Assembly (NCBI GenBank): GCA_950295325.1 | Contig: OX485804.1 | Span: 62,032,533 to 62,096,532 of the forward strand | Reading direction: 5' to 3' | Length of the DNA: 64,000 nt | Origin: Polytrichum commune | Lineage: Eukaryota > Streptophyta > Polytrichopsida > Polytrichales > Polytrichaceae | Shown: positions 23,405-35,361 of the stretch, piece by piece | Numbering within the stretch: position 1 is the stretch's first letter | Layout of the letters: every line of letters begins with the position of its first letter | Position numbers and translations under genes: made by a program | The notes under the pieces: generated by a model | The model's input: only the letters and a program-made list of their open reading frames with translations | The model's database searches: none | Told to the model about the DNA's origin: nothing

Positions 23405-25076
23405 GGGCCACTTCACACATGGGACTTGAGGCCTGTGACCAGTACACTTCAAGCACTCTTAGGGCCAAGTTCCATGTGCCGGTCCCGGTCCGTTTTTAAA
23501 ATGGGTGAGAAACGGGTGACATCATCCAAAAAATGGGTGATGTCACCCATTTTATGGAGGGGTACTTCTATGTGGGGTGCCGGTTTTTTCCGATTTCCTA
23601 CTTTCTAACTAAATTTGGTGAGTGATAAGACTTGACACTTTATGAAGGTCATCTAGATTCTAAAAACATCATAAAATACACGTTCCCTAGGAGTACTCCT
23701 CAAAAGAAGGGACTAGAAGAACAAAGTGGCCTTTAGTATCCAAGGGTGTACCCTAGGCGACCGGCCGATCCGGTCACCGGAGCTTTCTAACCAGCACATG
23801 TCCTTCTTGTGACCGTTAGGACCGCCAGTCCTTTGGCAACCGTTCTTGCATAACACAAAATGTGGGACACCCATCCATGGGGGGTGCCGGTCCTTGGGTG
23901 GGAGGGATGGGCACATGGCACCACCCTCTTTTCACCGGCCCACCCATTTATTTTGAAAAAAACGGACTGGGACCAGCACATGGAACTTGGCCCTTATTGG
24001 TGGGAAAGGAGGAGTTGGTCCAATTTTGCTTCACAACACACTCGAGGGATCAACGAAGTAAGTGGATGCAAGATATACGTAAAGTCTATGTGGATACCCA
24101 TATGGCATCAAATGGATCATGTATCATGGTTACTTGGACTATTTTCAAACCGCCTCTTGGAGGTAGACCTAACACAAAATGGGGAGACCATGGCACTCCG
24201 AAATCTCACGAGTCACAACCATTGATTCATTCTATTTTATCTCGTGTGAGGACCTTGCATGCATAGAAATTCATTGAAATAGCATTTGGTGAGGGCCCCA
24301 TCACATATGACTTCACACTACACTTGAGGGTCTGTGACCACACCAAGGTCGAGGCATCATAGTTGACCAGGTCCATTTAACCGCTCACTAGGATCACATA
24401 ATGCCAACATGGATGAGATCTTTATTTTTAGGTGAACAAAGTCAAGGTTTATGTGGTGGCAAGTTGTGATTGATTACCCTCAAAAGAGTTTTGACAACCA
24501 TCATAGCCAAGCATAAGGATTTAGATGAGCAGTTGTGGGTTAACCCTTAAAGGACAATGTTGCCCCACGGGCTTGGTATTATTTTGGGAGAATATTGTTC
24601 ATAACTTCTACTCCATTGCACCAAATGGGGTTTTTAGAATGCCAAATCGAGCACCTTAGCAAGATCTATACTTCTTTAGAATAGAGCCTATGTAAATTAA
24701 TTGGTTAATCATGCTTTAAATGAATTTTAAAAGATATTTTGGGTGTGGTATCGGGAAAGCATATGTCCTTTAAGGGTTAACCTATGGATCAATTGTGTGT
24801 TACTCTAACATTACGACTTCAAAATTTATAGCAATTTCTATATTCATGATTTTTATTTATTTTTTATTGCATTCTCCTTGGAAGTTGTTTACCTACACAA
24901 GAAAATAACTCCCCAACATTACTCCTCCTAAACACATACAAACTCTCTTATTTTATCAGTTGTGGATGCCTCAACCTTACATGATTTTGGAAGTGTCTTT
25001 TGACAACCTTTGGACACTTCTTTTGAGCTCTCACAATTTCATGATGACGGATCTTGACTCGTGTGTGAAGTGGCCC
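23405..25076. mobile_element. GGGCCACTTCACAC element, larger copy with nested insertion
   Basis: The left end GGGCCACTTCACACATGGGA is mirrored at the right by CGTGTGTGAAGTGGCCC. Next to the left end is CGTGACC- or TGTGACCAGTACACTTC, the arm shared with 25085-25583 and with the window end. A Tourist-like element (23462-23993) interrupts the left arm. The stretch 24000-24350 is an inverted relative of 25150-25540 (for example AGAAATTCATTGAAATAGCA against TGCTATTTCAATGAATTTCT). It is non-coding; the frames at 23860-24266 are palindrome by-products. Confidence 0.72.
23462..23993. mobile_element. Tourist-like MITE nested in another element
   Basis: 532 bp. The left end GGGCCAAGTTCCATGTGCCG and the right end, reverse-complemented GGGCCAAGTTCCATGTGCTG, match over more than 35 bases. 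Direct TTA repeats flank it (23459-23461 and 23994-23996). Removing it leaves AAGCACTC-TTA-TTGGTGG, nearly identical to the unbroken AAGCACTCTCATTGGTGG at the window end, so an empty site is visible in the same window. It has internal direct and inverted ATGGGTGA repeats and no transposase. Confidence 0.88.
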
Positions 25077-25084
25077 TAATATAT

Positions 25085-25583
25085 GGGCCACTTCACACAC
25101 GAGTCAAGATCCGTGACCATCAAATTGTGAGAGCCCAAAAGAAAGTACCCAAAGGCTGTCCCAACACACCCCCAAAATCATGTAGTGTGGTCATGGACCC
25201 TCAAGTGTAGTATGATGTCATATGTGACCGGACCCTCAACCGAATGCTATTTCAATGAATTTCTATTCGTGCATGTCCTCACACATGATTAAATAGAATA
25301 AATCAACGGTTGTGAGCATTCATAGTGCCATGGTCTCCCAACTTTGTGTTAAGCCTACCTCCAAGAGGTGGTTTTTGAAAATAATTCAAGTGACCATGAA
25401 ACATGATCCATTGGATGCCATGTAGGAATCCATGTAGACATTACATCCATCTTGCGTTCACATACTCCGTTGGTCCCTCAAGCAGAAGGTGAAGCAAACT
25501 TGGACCGGCTCCACCTTTTCCACCAATGAGAGTGCTGGAAGTGTACTGGTCACGGGCTCTCAGTCTCGTGTGTGAAGTGGCCC
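25085..25583. mobile_element. GGGCCACTTCACAC element, smaller copy
   Basis: 499 bp between GGGCCACTTCACACACGAGT and its mirror ending CTCGTGTGTGAAGTGGCCC. It abuts the previous element: 25025-25076 and 25085-25136 are near-perfect inverted copies about 50 bases long separated by eight bases, making a strong hairpin. Its right arm (25500-25583) carries GTGTACTGGTCACGGGCTC, the reverse complement of the sequence that starts the copy at the window end. TAT lies on both sides. Frame 25441-25635 (minus) is non-genic. Confidence 0.8.
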
Positions 25584-25810
25584 TATAGCGTGGGTGATAA
25601 GCAGAAAGAGTGTTTTTAGCAAAGGATTGAGTCAAGTACTGTACATGCCACTTTTCTATATTAGTTCAAACCATGGGCCTCGTTTGAAGTTTCCGTTATA
25701 TTGAAATGAGCGGTTCAAGTTTCGATTTGTGTGCACTAGAAGCATTCCGAGTTTCGACTCAGGGTGGGCCTTAACTCATTTCAAACCAAGAGCCTGCAGT
25801 TGATGTAACT
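25584..25810. other. Short spacer, no gene seen
   Basis: I see nothing here beyond AT-rich spacer sequence. Confidence 0.5.
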
Positions 25811-26135
25811 TAGAGTTCACATTGTCCCAAATCCCAAGTCCCACTCATGTTAGCAAGTCCCAACATGGAGGCAAAGTCCCCACTTCTGAGCCTCCAAAAA
25901 CTATTAAAACATGGTTAATTATCATTACAGTTGGATCTTGATTATTTCATGCAAAAAAGCTCGTTGGACTTGTGTTGAGAGTTGGGTCCAGGTTTTTGCT
26001 CGACCCAACTCTCAACACGAGTCCCAAGCCTCACCTCCATAAAGTGTTGCCATGTAGGCATCCATGTCATACTTGGGACTTGGGATCTCATGTGAAGTGG
26101 TAAGTCCCAACTTCCATGCTCTCAATAATTGAGAT
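25811..26135. mobile_element. Inverted-repeat element, family of 37578
   Basis: It carries CAAATCCCAAGTCCCACTCA, a central fold GAGTTGGGTCCAGGTTTTTG with GCTCGACCCAACTCTCAACA, and ACTTGGGATCTCATGTGAAG. The same series occurs at 37590-37880 in the same orientation. The terminal bases are less clear than in that copy. Confidence 0.72.
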
Positions 26136-26199
26136 TGCATATGATCAACATTGAAATACCTATGATCAACATTGGCCTAGTATGGTATGAGGGTGTTCT

Positions 26200-26390
26200 T
26201 CGGTTACTTTTCTTGAAAAATGAACACCTATGATTGGCGTGTGGTTAGATGAGGATCGAGTAACAAACTCCATATAGGCACATGTTCAAAAGAGATTGGA
26301 CTACCCCCTTCAGATTTAATTGACCAATCTACACTCAATAGTAAACACATTTGGGAGGACATGTGTCTTCATTTAAGGAATTGACAAATA
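26200..26390 (-). repeat. Dispersed repeat R1, reverse copy
   Basis: It contains ACACCTATGATTGGCGTGTG, then AAAAGAGATTGGACTACC and ACACTCAATAG with GGGAGGACATGTG, the reversed order of the forward copies. Confidence 0.65.
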
Positions 26391-26727
26391 TGCAAATATG
26401 ACAATCGTTACATAATTAGGGAAAATTTGATTTTCGATATGGTTTTGTTGATGTTGCATCATAGATTTGTTAACGGAACACAAATTTGAAAGACGCAAAG
26501 TTGATCGATAGAAGATGGAGAACAAGAAAAACCTAAAGATTGTTCTCATTTTGATCGCCTATTCCAAAGTAGAGAGGCAAATTTGTAAGAGTCCAATCTT
26601 ATTGGAATACATACCATTTTGGTGTCCATTCCTAAGTACAAGCCTTGTCATATGCCACTCAAATGTAAGCATCATGTCATGAAGAGCAGTCTAATACCTA
26701 TGTGGCAAAATAACAATGCTTGCATAT

Positions 26728-27104
26728 GTATATAAGGCCCCGGGCTAGATCACATCTCCATTCATCTGGGCCCTGCCCCTCCCACGCCTCTTTTATTGCC
26801 CAATCATCATGCCTGCACATGTGTGGGAGCTCTTCCTCATTGGGAACCAACGTGATAATACCCAATCAAATTTACAAATATCCAAGTTGCCATCACTTCC
26901 ATTTTTCCCAATTTAATTAATGGAGTTCCTTCACATGCCAAAAGAGCTTACTGGCTTAAGTGACCGGGTATTGTCACATTGGTTCCCAACGAGGAAGAGT
27001 TCCCACGCAGGTGCGAGCAAGAAGACCGGACAGTGAAGAAGGTATGGGAGGGGCAGGGCCCAACCGAACGAAGATGTGATCTAGCCCAGAACGTATATAA
27101 ACAC
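26728..27104. mobile_element. Fold-back element with ~140-bp arms
   Basis: The left arm (about 26728-26868) and right arm (about 26961-27104) are inverted copies around a short middle. Matching landmarks are GGGCTAGATCACATCT against AGATGTGATCTAGCCC, GGGCCCTGCCCCTCCCA against TGGGAGGGGCAGGGCCC, and TTGGGAACCAACGTGATAAT against ATTGTCACATTGGTTCCCAA. The structure is like a fold-back MITE. No target duplication was resolved. Confidence 0.78.
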
Positions 27105-28777
27105 AACATTACTATTGAGAGAATGACCTAATTTGCCACTCGCATCTATTACATTGCGGCTGACGGTCGCAACTTGTGAATTGCATGCTCATCAAGAAGA
27201 ACTTGTTGATAGTTCCTAATTTGTAAAGCTCAAGCAAATCCACATTCATGAATTGGAACAAAAAGGTTGTGGCTATCCATGTTTTATTCAAGGATGACGT
27301 GGAAATATCTACATTGTGATGAAGAAGAATCAAAGTGACTAGAAGCACACTCAGATATGGACCAAGTTAGGTGTATATATATGTTTATATATATTTCTTG
27401 AAAGGCCCACCTAAGCATGTTAGAGTTGGGTCCAAAAGGGCACGATTCCATCGGAGAGATGAGATCGTTCAACCTTTCTATCATCTCTACGTGAACTTTG
27501 GTTCGCTTGTCATTTGAAGCAAATGATGAGAGGGAGTTGTTACTAATGTTCTAAGTTAAGGTTTGAGTGAGCCCTACTCTATTCCTCACTCCCCAATACT
27601 TCGGGACATGTGGCAAAATTGCAAGCCCATCTCTTCCACTTGTGTTTAGAGACCAATTCAAATTAGGTAAGTAGTCCATGTGGACTCTTAAGAGCAAGAT
27701 TTTAGTTATTTCTCTAGGCTCAACACTCTACCCATTTGTCGTGACGTGTTCTAGTGTTATATTATGTACTTAAAACATATATCTATGTGTTATGTCTTTA
27801 TACAATATGGACATTATGTTATGCATCAACGTTATTATAGAATGTCCTACAAATGTAAGGTATCCATGATGTTCACACGTATTATGTATCAACGTTATGC
27901 AATATATTCTTATACCAAATGGTCAGTGTGTTAAGGAAACTTTGTCATGCATTTATGTTTTGGTACTACATCGTTGCTACATGATCGCTATGTTATGTAC
28001 CAATGTTATGAACTATGTAATTATACGATGTAACATATAATTATTATTTACTTAATATAAATACATACCTCATAATTAAATATGAAATGTTTCAAGCATG
28101 TCCAACCAAGATGCCTAATCTAGCATGACAACCTCCAATTTGGATGTCTAAGGCGGGCTCCACACCCCATGAATATGTTGTGGGGTTTTAACCGCTTCCC
28201 AGGCGTTGTCATATGTAACTCAAATATAGGTGTGCAATGAAGAAGACTAACCCCATAAGGCTCGTACACCTTGGCCCATATCAACTTTAAAACAATACTA
28301 TGTTGTTGGGCATAGTGAGTAGTTATCTACTAATAATCAAGCTTGTGGATGTCATACTCACATAGACCAAGAAGATTGAACCCATGACCACCACGCCCAC
28401 TAAAAGGGCCGTGATTGGTGCGTCATAAACCCCAAACCAATCACAACACATAGGTGTGAGTCACTACTGTCCGTATGGTTAGGCTAGTTTAGTCTACTTC
28501 CATGTGGATGGAGGAAGACCAAGTCAATAAATTGAGTTTGGCTACAACTCACATGGTTCTCTGGCTTTTGGAGCAGCCTCCTTCAAACTTAACATACCCT
28601 TGGCTCTCCAAATTCTAAGCCACCCATGGAGGTTGAGGAAATGGCCCCTTTGTCCAACTTGTTTTGCTTTACACATAGAAAGAAGAATTGATCAAGGTGA
28701 CCCAACTCACATCATGAACCTAAAACCAACTTGCATTGGGCTCTATACAACCGCTATATTACACATTTTGGTAACTG
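27105..28777. other. Intergenic DNA, no gene seen
   Basis: Frames at 27112-27348 and 27284-27484 (minus) and 28600-28836 (plus) are unrecognised. Around 27770-28030 a loose run of TTATGT(A/G)T-type words recurs, too irregular to call a tandem repeat. Confidence 0.45.
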
Positions 28778-29063
28778 CACTAAATAGTCCTAATAGTGTA
28801 TGTGATAAATTAACGTGGGGCACACTAATTTGCTAGTCTACGCGGAATTAACGTGGGTCTAAGACTGTGCATCTTTCCCTAAGTTTTCAGGAAGACTTAT
28901 GGCCAACACATTAAATATTAGTTATAAAAAAAGTAGCATAGAATTAAATTATGACCCACATTGACTTTCCATATAAACAATTCATGTGGCCAATGCTAAT
29001 TTTCTACTAGTTAGTGTGGGATCTAGGAATTGTTGTGGCCCACAATAATACGACTATATAGTG
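28778..29063. mobile_element. MITE with CACTAAATAGTCC ends, copy 2
   Basis: 286 bp. The left end CACTAAATAGTCCTAATAGT and the right end CGACTATATAGTG are imperfect inverted repeats. Interior words (AACGTGGG, GTGGCCCACAATAATA) are shared with 22984-23325. No coding content. Confidence 0.65.
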
Positions 29064-29469
29064 TATCTCTCATAGACTTCTTACTATGCACAAGGATGAC
29101 GGTTGAACCCCAATTATGGTACAATAGAATCTAAAATCCTCGTGTATCCAATGGACCTTGTACAACAATTCATTTAGATGACAATTTGCATGTTGACTTT
29201 GGAATATTGTAGTTGTTGTTAGAGCTTACTTTTGCATTTGCATGGACAATGTTAAATGCTTCCGTATTATGTTCACATTGTTTAATTTTCATTTTTATTG
29301 TTAATATTAAAAAGTTCATAAATAAAGCACATTCTAGTTAATATAAACCGTAACTCGACCCGCACAAGTATTAACCAAAGTTATAGTATACCACAACACA
29401 AAGACAAATTATAGCATGGGTTTGAAGTTTACCATTTATGCACTTGTGGGATAGTGTAAACGATGTGTC

Positions 29470-29735
29470 CGAGATGACTCTAAACTATTGGGTGATAGTA
29501 CGGGTGATAGCAGAGAGGTACCCATTTCCGAATTGAGTGGTTGACAGTTCGATTCCCACTATGTAATCTTCTCTCTACTTCATGGAAAAAAACTAGCTAA
29601 GTGGGTAGGAAGCCAAGAGCCCACCCATCACAAGATATGCAGTAAACCTCACCCCGCATCAAGAGGATTCTTGAGCAGGGTAAGGCCAACATGCTCAAAT
29701 TCACGTCGGATTGCCCAACATTGATTATTTATTTA
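29470..29735 (+). mobile_element. tRNA-derived SINE, copy 2, perfect target duplication
   Basis: 266 bp bounded by a perfect 15-base duplication TGTAAACGATGTGTC (29455-29469 and 29736-29750). The body starts CGAGATGACTCTAAACTATT. A box B-like CAGTTCGATTCCCAC lies near 29546. The tail is TTGATTATTTATTTA. The first part matches the SINE at 15126, then diverges after a shared CTCTCTACTT block. The intact duplication suggests this insertion is young compared with its neighbours. Confidence 0.9.
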
Positions 29736-29750
29736 TGTAAACGATGTGTC

Positions 29751-32700
29751 AATCAAAACATTAGAATATTGTCGGGCTACGATTTATAGCATACATGTAA
29801 ACACATCCATTATGGTATGTAAATCAATTCACCATAGTCAAAACTTGTTTTGATATTTGTGGTGAATTCAATCCAAGTAGGTCCCACTAGAACAAAGGTG
29901 GGTTCCGTGATGCTATCATGGGTTCAAATCTACTATAAAATTGATATTTCAAGCTATAAAACATCGCATTGTGTTTTCTTAGTGGAAATATGACATGCAT
30001 GCCACTAAGCCACGGGCTTAATTGAGTGGCTAACACATACATGCACACAAATAAAAATAAAGTTGCCTTGCACACCCATGGCCCTATCACTGCGTATGTT
30101 TTTACCTCATAGTGCCTCACCTTCATTGTACACTCTTTCCTCTTTCCATGTGTAATCTCATGCTCTTTGTTGTTGTTGTTGTTGTTGTTTGGCGTCAAGA
30201 CTCAACAATTCTTTAAAGAAAACTTGGTTTGGCATGTGCAAATGATAGGTTGAGGTGACATGGATATGAATGATGGATGAAAATAATAAAAATGGATATG
30301 AGCACCATGATGTGGAAAGGCCACACATTCTTGTAACGTTTCTCATGCAATTGGCAAGTGGGCATTTAGGTATTAGACAAGATTTGTGGGAATGAAAAGA
30401 AAAGAGAGAATCTATAAACAAAAAAAGGAAGATGGTTGAGGTGATGCATACATGAATGCAAGGACTTTTTCTAAAAGATTTTATTTCAAAAAGTTGCAAA
30501 TTGGTTTTTTTTGTTGTAGCGAAATTATAGCCAAAAGGCAGGGAAAAAATTAGTTTTCCACATAAAAACTCATATAAAAATCTTAAAACACTAGAATGAT
30601 CCATTTCTCTCCCAATTTAATTTTTTATTTTCCATCCATGTATGGCGGTTTCATTCAAAACATGGATAAAACTATTAGATTGTTTATTTCATTGGTACCA
30701 AATGCACGATCAGCAAAAACAATCATAGATAAAAAAAAACTAGCTGGAAACATCTAAATTTCTCAAGCTTATTGAAGAGTTTACATTCAAAAGAATAATA
30801 AAAAAAATCAAGGGGGGCATTAATTACTTCAATCATTGTACAATGTGTGGATAAATGAGAACCGATTGGCACAATGCACCACACTAGGATCCAGTGGACC
30901 AAGCCAATCCCATCAACTTGCCACCACCACCCTTTCTACTTACTTACAAATGTTAGCATGGTAAAAATTTATGCTCATATATTCGTAATATCTCTAGGAT
31001 ATTTCGCGGCCCACATAACTAAACCACAAGGTTGAGTAATGTTATGAAATGAGATGGATAGAGTGTATATATTATGTTGGGGATGTTAATGCATGAAGTG
31101 TGAAGACATTTGATGAAAGGATGGGAGAGTGTGAGTTTGTTGGTGCCAAAAAGCCACACTTCCATTGAAACAAGTGCATCACCTTGCATAATGCATCGCT
31201 TTTGAGTAACTCCGTGCAAAAGAATGCCCAAGCACGTTTTTTGAAACCCTAAAGTGCATCATGAAAGTATCTATGACAACATAGATTGATGCAATATGCT
31301 TGTGTATCAGATAGATGAATAAATAAAGGGATGGAAAATTAAGCAGAGGTGTGAGTTTATCGGGGGAGGTGTAGATATTAGAGGGACTCATGGCTTGCAT
31401 GCTTTCACGGGGTTCCTTATCTTGTGTTGTTTGCATAATCACTCCTCTTTGTTGCAAAACTACATTAGAATGTGGGCAATCTCACACACCACCATGTGGC
31501 CACACACAAACTTGCATCCCACAACTAGCCTCAATCTCATTTCACATCACAAATCGTCCCTTGTTCCTCACAATTTCATTTCTTTTCCTTGTTTTTAGCC
31601 TTTGTCAATGGAGGTGTTGCATCACCTCCTCCTTCAATTGGTGGAAAGTGGTCGCAATAGCTTTGTGAGAGCCTTTGTTTGGAGAATGATGGCCTTTTGC
31701 ATTTCTTGCAAACATGAAGAGGAGATCAAAGGGAGTTTGGAGCTTTGGTGCAATCTAAATGTCGATACTGCATGCAAACATGGTGGGTACCATATTGTAT
31801 AGCATCTTTCAATTCTTAATATGCACTTGATCTGAAAGTTATTTCGTTGTTTGTCTCAACAAGCATTCAATTTTTTGTAGATTCAATTTTGATATACGGT
31901 GTGCAATGCAAATTGAGTTGTGAAAACAATAACAACAATAATAAAACCTTACTTCTACCTTGCTTCGATGTAGTTTTCCAAAATCAGTTTATAGAACTTT
32001 TCATGTTCATAAGGTAATGCCTTGCAACTAAAATAATATGAAATGTTCACTAGAGGATAATGTTGTCATGTTGATTTTACTATATTTTTGGAGGTTGGTC
32101 AAAGTTATTGCATTTTGGCTTATCCGAAGGTGTTGATTTGGTTATTTTTATCAATCCATTGGCCATAAAAAGTAGCAGTCATTAACTTAGTCCTTGCCCA
32201 ACTTGATTATGTCTCATGATCATTCCATGCATATATTTGTTGCAACAGACCTAATAACCAATTGAATGGTCAACATTTATAAATCATTATCTTGCTAGGG
32301 TGTGGGTTTTTTTAAGCTAGCGCCTACAATGTCAAAACTATTCACCACAAATCTATGGAATGTGAGTAAAAATGATAAGATGCTTTTGATTTCACCCTAG
32401 ATTTCTTTACAAAGGGTGGTCAAAACTATCATTCTTCATGTTTTGTACTTCAATTTTTTTGGGGTAAGAATTAGGTTTTTTGTTGTTTAAATTTTTCTTT
32501 CATAATTTTTGGTGTCATGAATGCTACGAAAAAGTGAGAGAGAAATTATCCTAGAGGCCATTAAAATATTAATTTACTGATAAATTATACCAATTTCCAA
32601 TTTTAGTTTGCTAAACTTCACAATAATCAATCGATGGTTGACTCTCAATCCCCTCTCAATTGATGATATAATTGATGGTTTTTTAATTTTTAATTTATTT

Positions 32701-34430
32701 AATAGGAGTCACAAGTTTGTTTTCTTGCTACATATTCTCATGCTCGTACATATTTGTAATTATATTGTAGATGGAATTCACTAGTTCATCTCCATTCATA
32801 AGACTAAGGTTAGGATTTGGAGAATGATAGACACAAAGAGAAAGAGGACACCAACCCCAGGGGCTTAGCATGAATGAACACCCTTAAGCTTGATCGTAGC
32901 CTCAAGCTCAAATGTGAGCCCAAAACATGTTTACAAAGCACGATTCACATGCAATATACCTACCTAAAATCTAAATCATGGTGTATGAAATATTATTTTT
33001 CTATTGTCTTCAATGTCAACATTATTAAAAGTCCACTCATTCTCATTGGTTAAATCTTCAATCTTATAGCCTTTAGTTTTAAATCCTTAGACACTCATGA
33101 CCCATGAAGGTAATAACTTGCTCAATCACAAATATCTTCCAAGAAGCTATCCTTGAGCTAAGTTATAATGAGGATAGCGTGTTACAACAAACATAGAGAA
33201 ATAGCTTGACATGTTTTGTGAAGTATGCATATCTATAATACTACACGCATGGAATCATAATTTTGTATAATATTGTTTCATGAGCATGAAAGTAACACCT
33301 TGCAAAAAAATAATTAAAAAATTAAAGTTGCCTAGATACCTAACCTAATTCTTAGACTTAGATTGGATAAATTCCAGTCTTTGAAAAAGAAAAGAAAGAA
33401 AAGTAAAACAATTATGCACTTGAGAGTGATTAAAATTTCATTTTCTTCAGTTCATTGATGCAAAATTTAAGTATCTTGGTTTGTTCTCATTTAGGTTGCA
33501 AATAAGGGTATAAAAAAATAATATTGTTTGTTGTCATTCTTTTTGCAAGCCATGTTACAAATGTAACAGGTAGTTGGGTTGAATATGTTATCAATGTGAT
33601 TTGATGATTTTATTAGACTTGGCAACCATCTTTGAGAAAACATCAAGTTGTGATTGTTGAAGATGATGTATAGTTATCCATCCAAATGTTGAGAGATATT
33701 TAAGCAATGGGTCATGTGATGTCCCATCAATCCCAACTTCACAAAAATGTGTATATACTTGTGTTATAAAAACGACACTTACTGTTGGTTCAACAAATTA
33801 CCCCTAAGGTTAGGGGTAACATAAGTCAAACATTAGTCAACACATACCTTCACTTGGGTGGGCTATGGAATATAGGAGTATAATCACAACATCTTGCAAA
33901 TTTTTACACTCCATACTATAATGTCAGCCTGATGATGTAGGAAGACCCTACTCTATTCGGTAATGTTATGGATACAAGTTAGGTATCCCAATATGAATCT
34001 TACATACTCAATTGATCAAGAAGTGATTATATGAAAACATGTGTTGAACTTGAGCCTTGAAGATAATAATGATCCCAACCTAAAGGGCATGCTAGAGTTT
34101 GATGAAGACAATGATAAACTAAAACAATGCTAAGAATGAGTGGAAATGTGAGTACTTATACGACCAATTATATGTGCAGAGAGATAGAGAAAGGATACAA
34201 CTAACCATAGGTTGATGTGGATGATGGACTCTTCACCCTTGATCAAAGTCGCAAACTATTCAAATGTACCTTGCCTTTGTTGGGACTCGATGGTGTACAA
34301 CTAGTATACTTGAATATTTTGAACCCTCTTTAAATATTTTAGTTAATAAATTTTGATACTGTAATATTTCATAATTGATCACTTATTTTGTAATTAAAGA
34401 ATATTATGTTGTGAGGCCAAAACCATCCCC
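29751..34430. other. Intergenic DNA, no gene seen
   Basis: There are several medium-length open frames (30158-30604 and 31179-31457 minus; 31390-31668 plus). None has a domain, splice support or composition unlike noise. A GTT repeat lies at about 30169-30190. Mostly AT-rich DNA with no structure I can name. Confidence 0.45.
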
Positions 34431-35148
34431 CTTAAGCGTCCTAGTCCGGGTGATGGCTTTGAGAATCACATGTGTTGCCTAGAAATTTGAAACAAGTGCG
34501 AAGTAACTCTCATGTTCAAGAGAGCGCGTATGGCTTTGAATCATCGTGCTTTATTAACATTAGCCTATTGGCTTGTGGTAGCGTTGCCTTTCTCAAGAGT
34601 CCAACCCGCGGCTTTGGCCACGCACGCCTTCAAGGATATTCCCCTTGTCCTCTCTACCTTAACCTCCGTCGTGGGTTGTGAACAAGGGTCCTTGACCTTC
34701 TCCATCACTTGTGTAATTGATTTAGTTGGTTATAAGATGTGAGCGTTGAAAAACGCTATTCTCTGTAATAGCCTCTAAATACAACCGTCTGTCAACCACA
34801 CATGCCCCTACCTAGGCTAATGTGACTACCCCCCTATCTATGGGTTTATAATTTGGGCTACATGCTAATTGTCCCTAGCCTCATTAACTTTTAACAATTT
34901 GTAGTCATAGCACCTAATTCAATTCCATCCCTTTCCTAATTAGCCAAACACCATGGTGGCTCCTTGACCCCAACTTAACCCCAGCTGGGCCATCTGCCTA
35001 CTTATTTAACCCCTTCGCTAATATCCCAGCCACCTTAGCTACCCTTCACCAACTTCATACTTGAAAGCCCTTAACTGCCCAAGCAGCTGCAGTCCCAGCA
35101 GACGCAGTTCCAGCAACTGTCTCCCAGCAAGCTGCGGCCCAGCACCGT
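34431..35148. other. Less AT-rich stretch with a signal-peptide-like frame
   Basis: The frame 34512-34742 (plus) begins MFKRARMALNHR; from an internal ATG at 34530 it reads MALNHRALLTLAYWLVVALP, which looks like a secretory signal peptide, then fades without a domain. There is no splice donor I would trust. It could be a lost first exon or chance. After 35040 the sequence becomes CAGC-rich and leads into the minisatellite. Confidence 0.3.
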
Positions 35149-35361
35149 ATCCCAGCCACCTTAGCTCATAAATCTGTATTTCCAGCAGTTGCGGCCCAAC
35201 ACCGTATCCCAGCCACCTTAGCTCAGAAATCTGTATTTCCAGCAGCTGCGGCCCAGCAACTGTATCCCAGCCACCTTAGCTCATAAATCTGCATTTCCAG
35301 CAGCTGCGGCCCAGCACCGTATCCCAGCCACCTTAGCTCAGAAATCTGTATTTCCAACAGA
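35149..35361. repeat. 57-bp minisatellite, about 3.7 copies
   Basis: Units start ATCCCAGCCACCTTAGCTCA at 35149, 35206, 35264 and 35321 (spacing 57, 58, 57). They differ by few bases. Because 57 is a multiple of three, the reverse strand stays open as a 19-residue repeat (frame 35223-35420, with SELRWLGYGAGPQLLE). A ragged prelude of CCCAGCA and GCTGC words lies at 35085-35148. Confidence 0.93.

Noticed and set aside
23860-24266. Forward frames of 121 and 134 residues
   Set aside because: They cross the edge between the nested Tourist-like element and its host element, so they cannot be an evolved gene.
30158-30604. 148-residue reverse-strand frame
   Set aside because: No domain. Its C-terminal Gln run is the GTT microsatellite read backwards, and it overlaps another frame. 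I treat it as chance.
34512-34742. Secreted-peptide gene suggested by a signal-peptide-like start
   Set aside because: The hydrophobic start is suggestive, but no mature-peptide motif, cysteine pattern or further exon follows. I left it as unassigned DNA.
35149-35361. Possible CRISPR-like array
   Set aside because: Units are contiguous 57-bp tandem copies with no unique spacers, in a plant nuclear context. It is a minisatellite.
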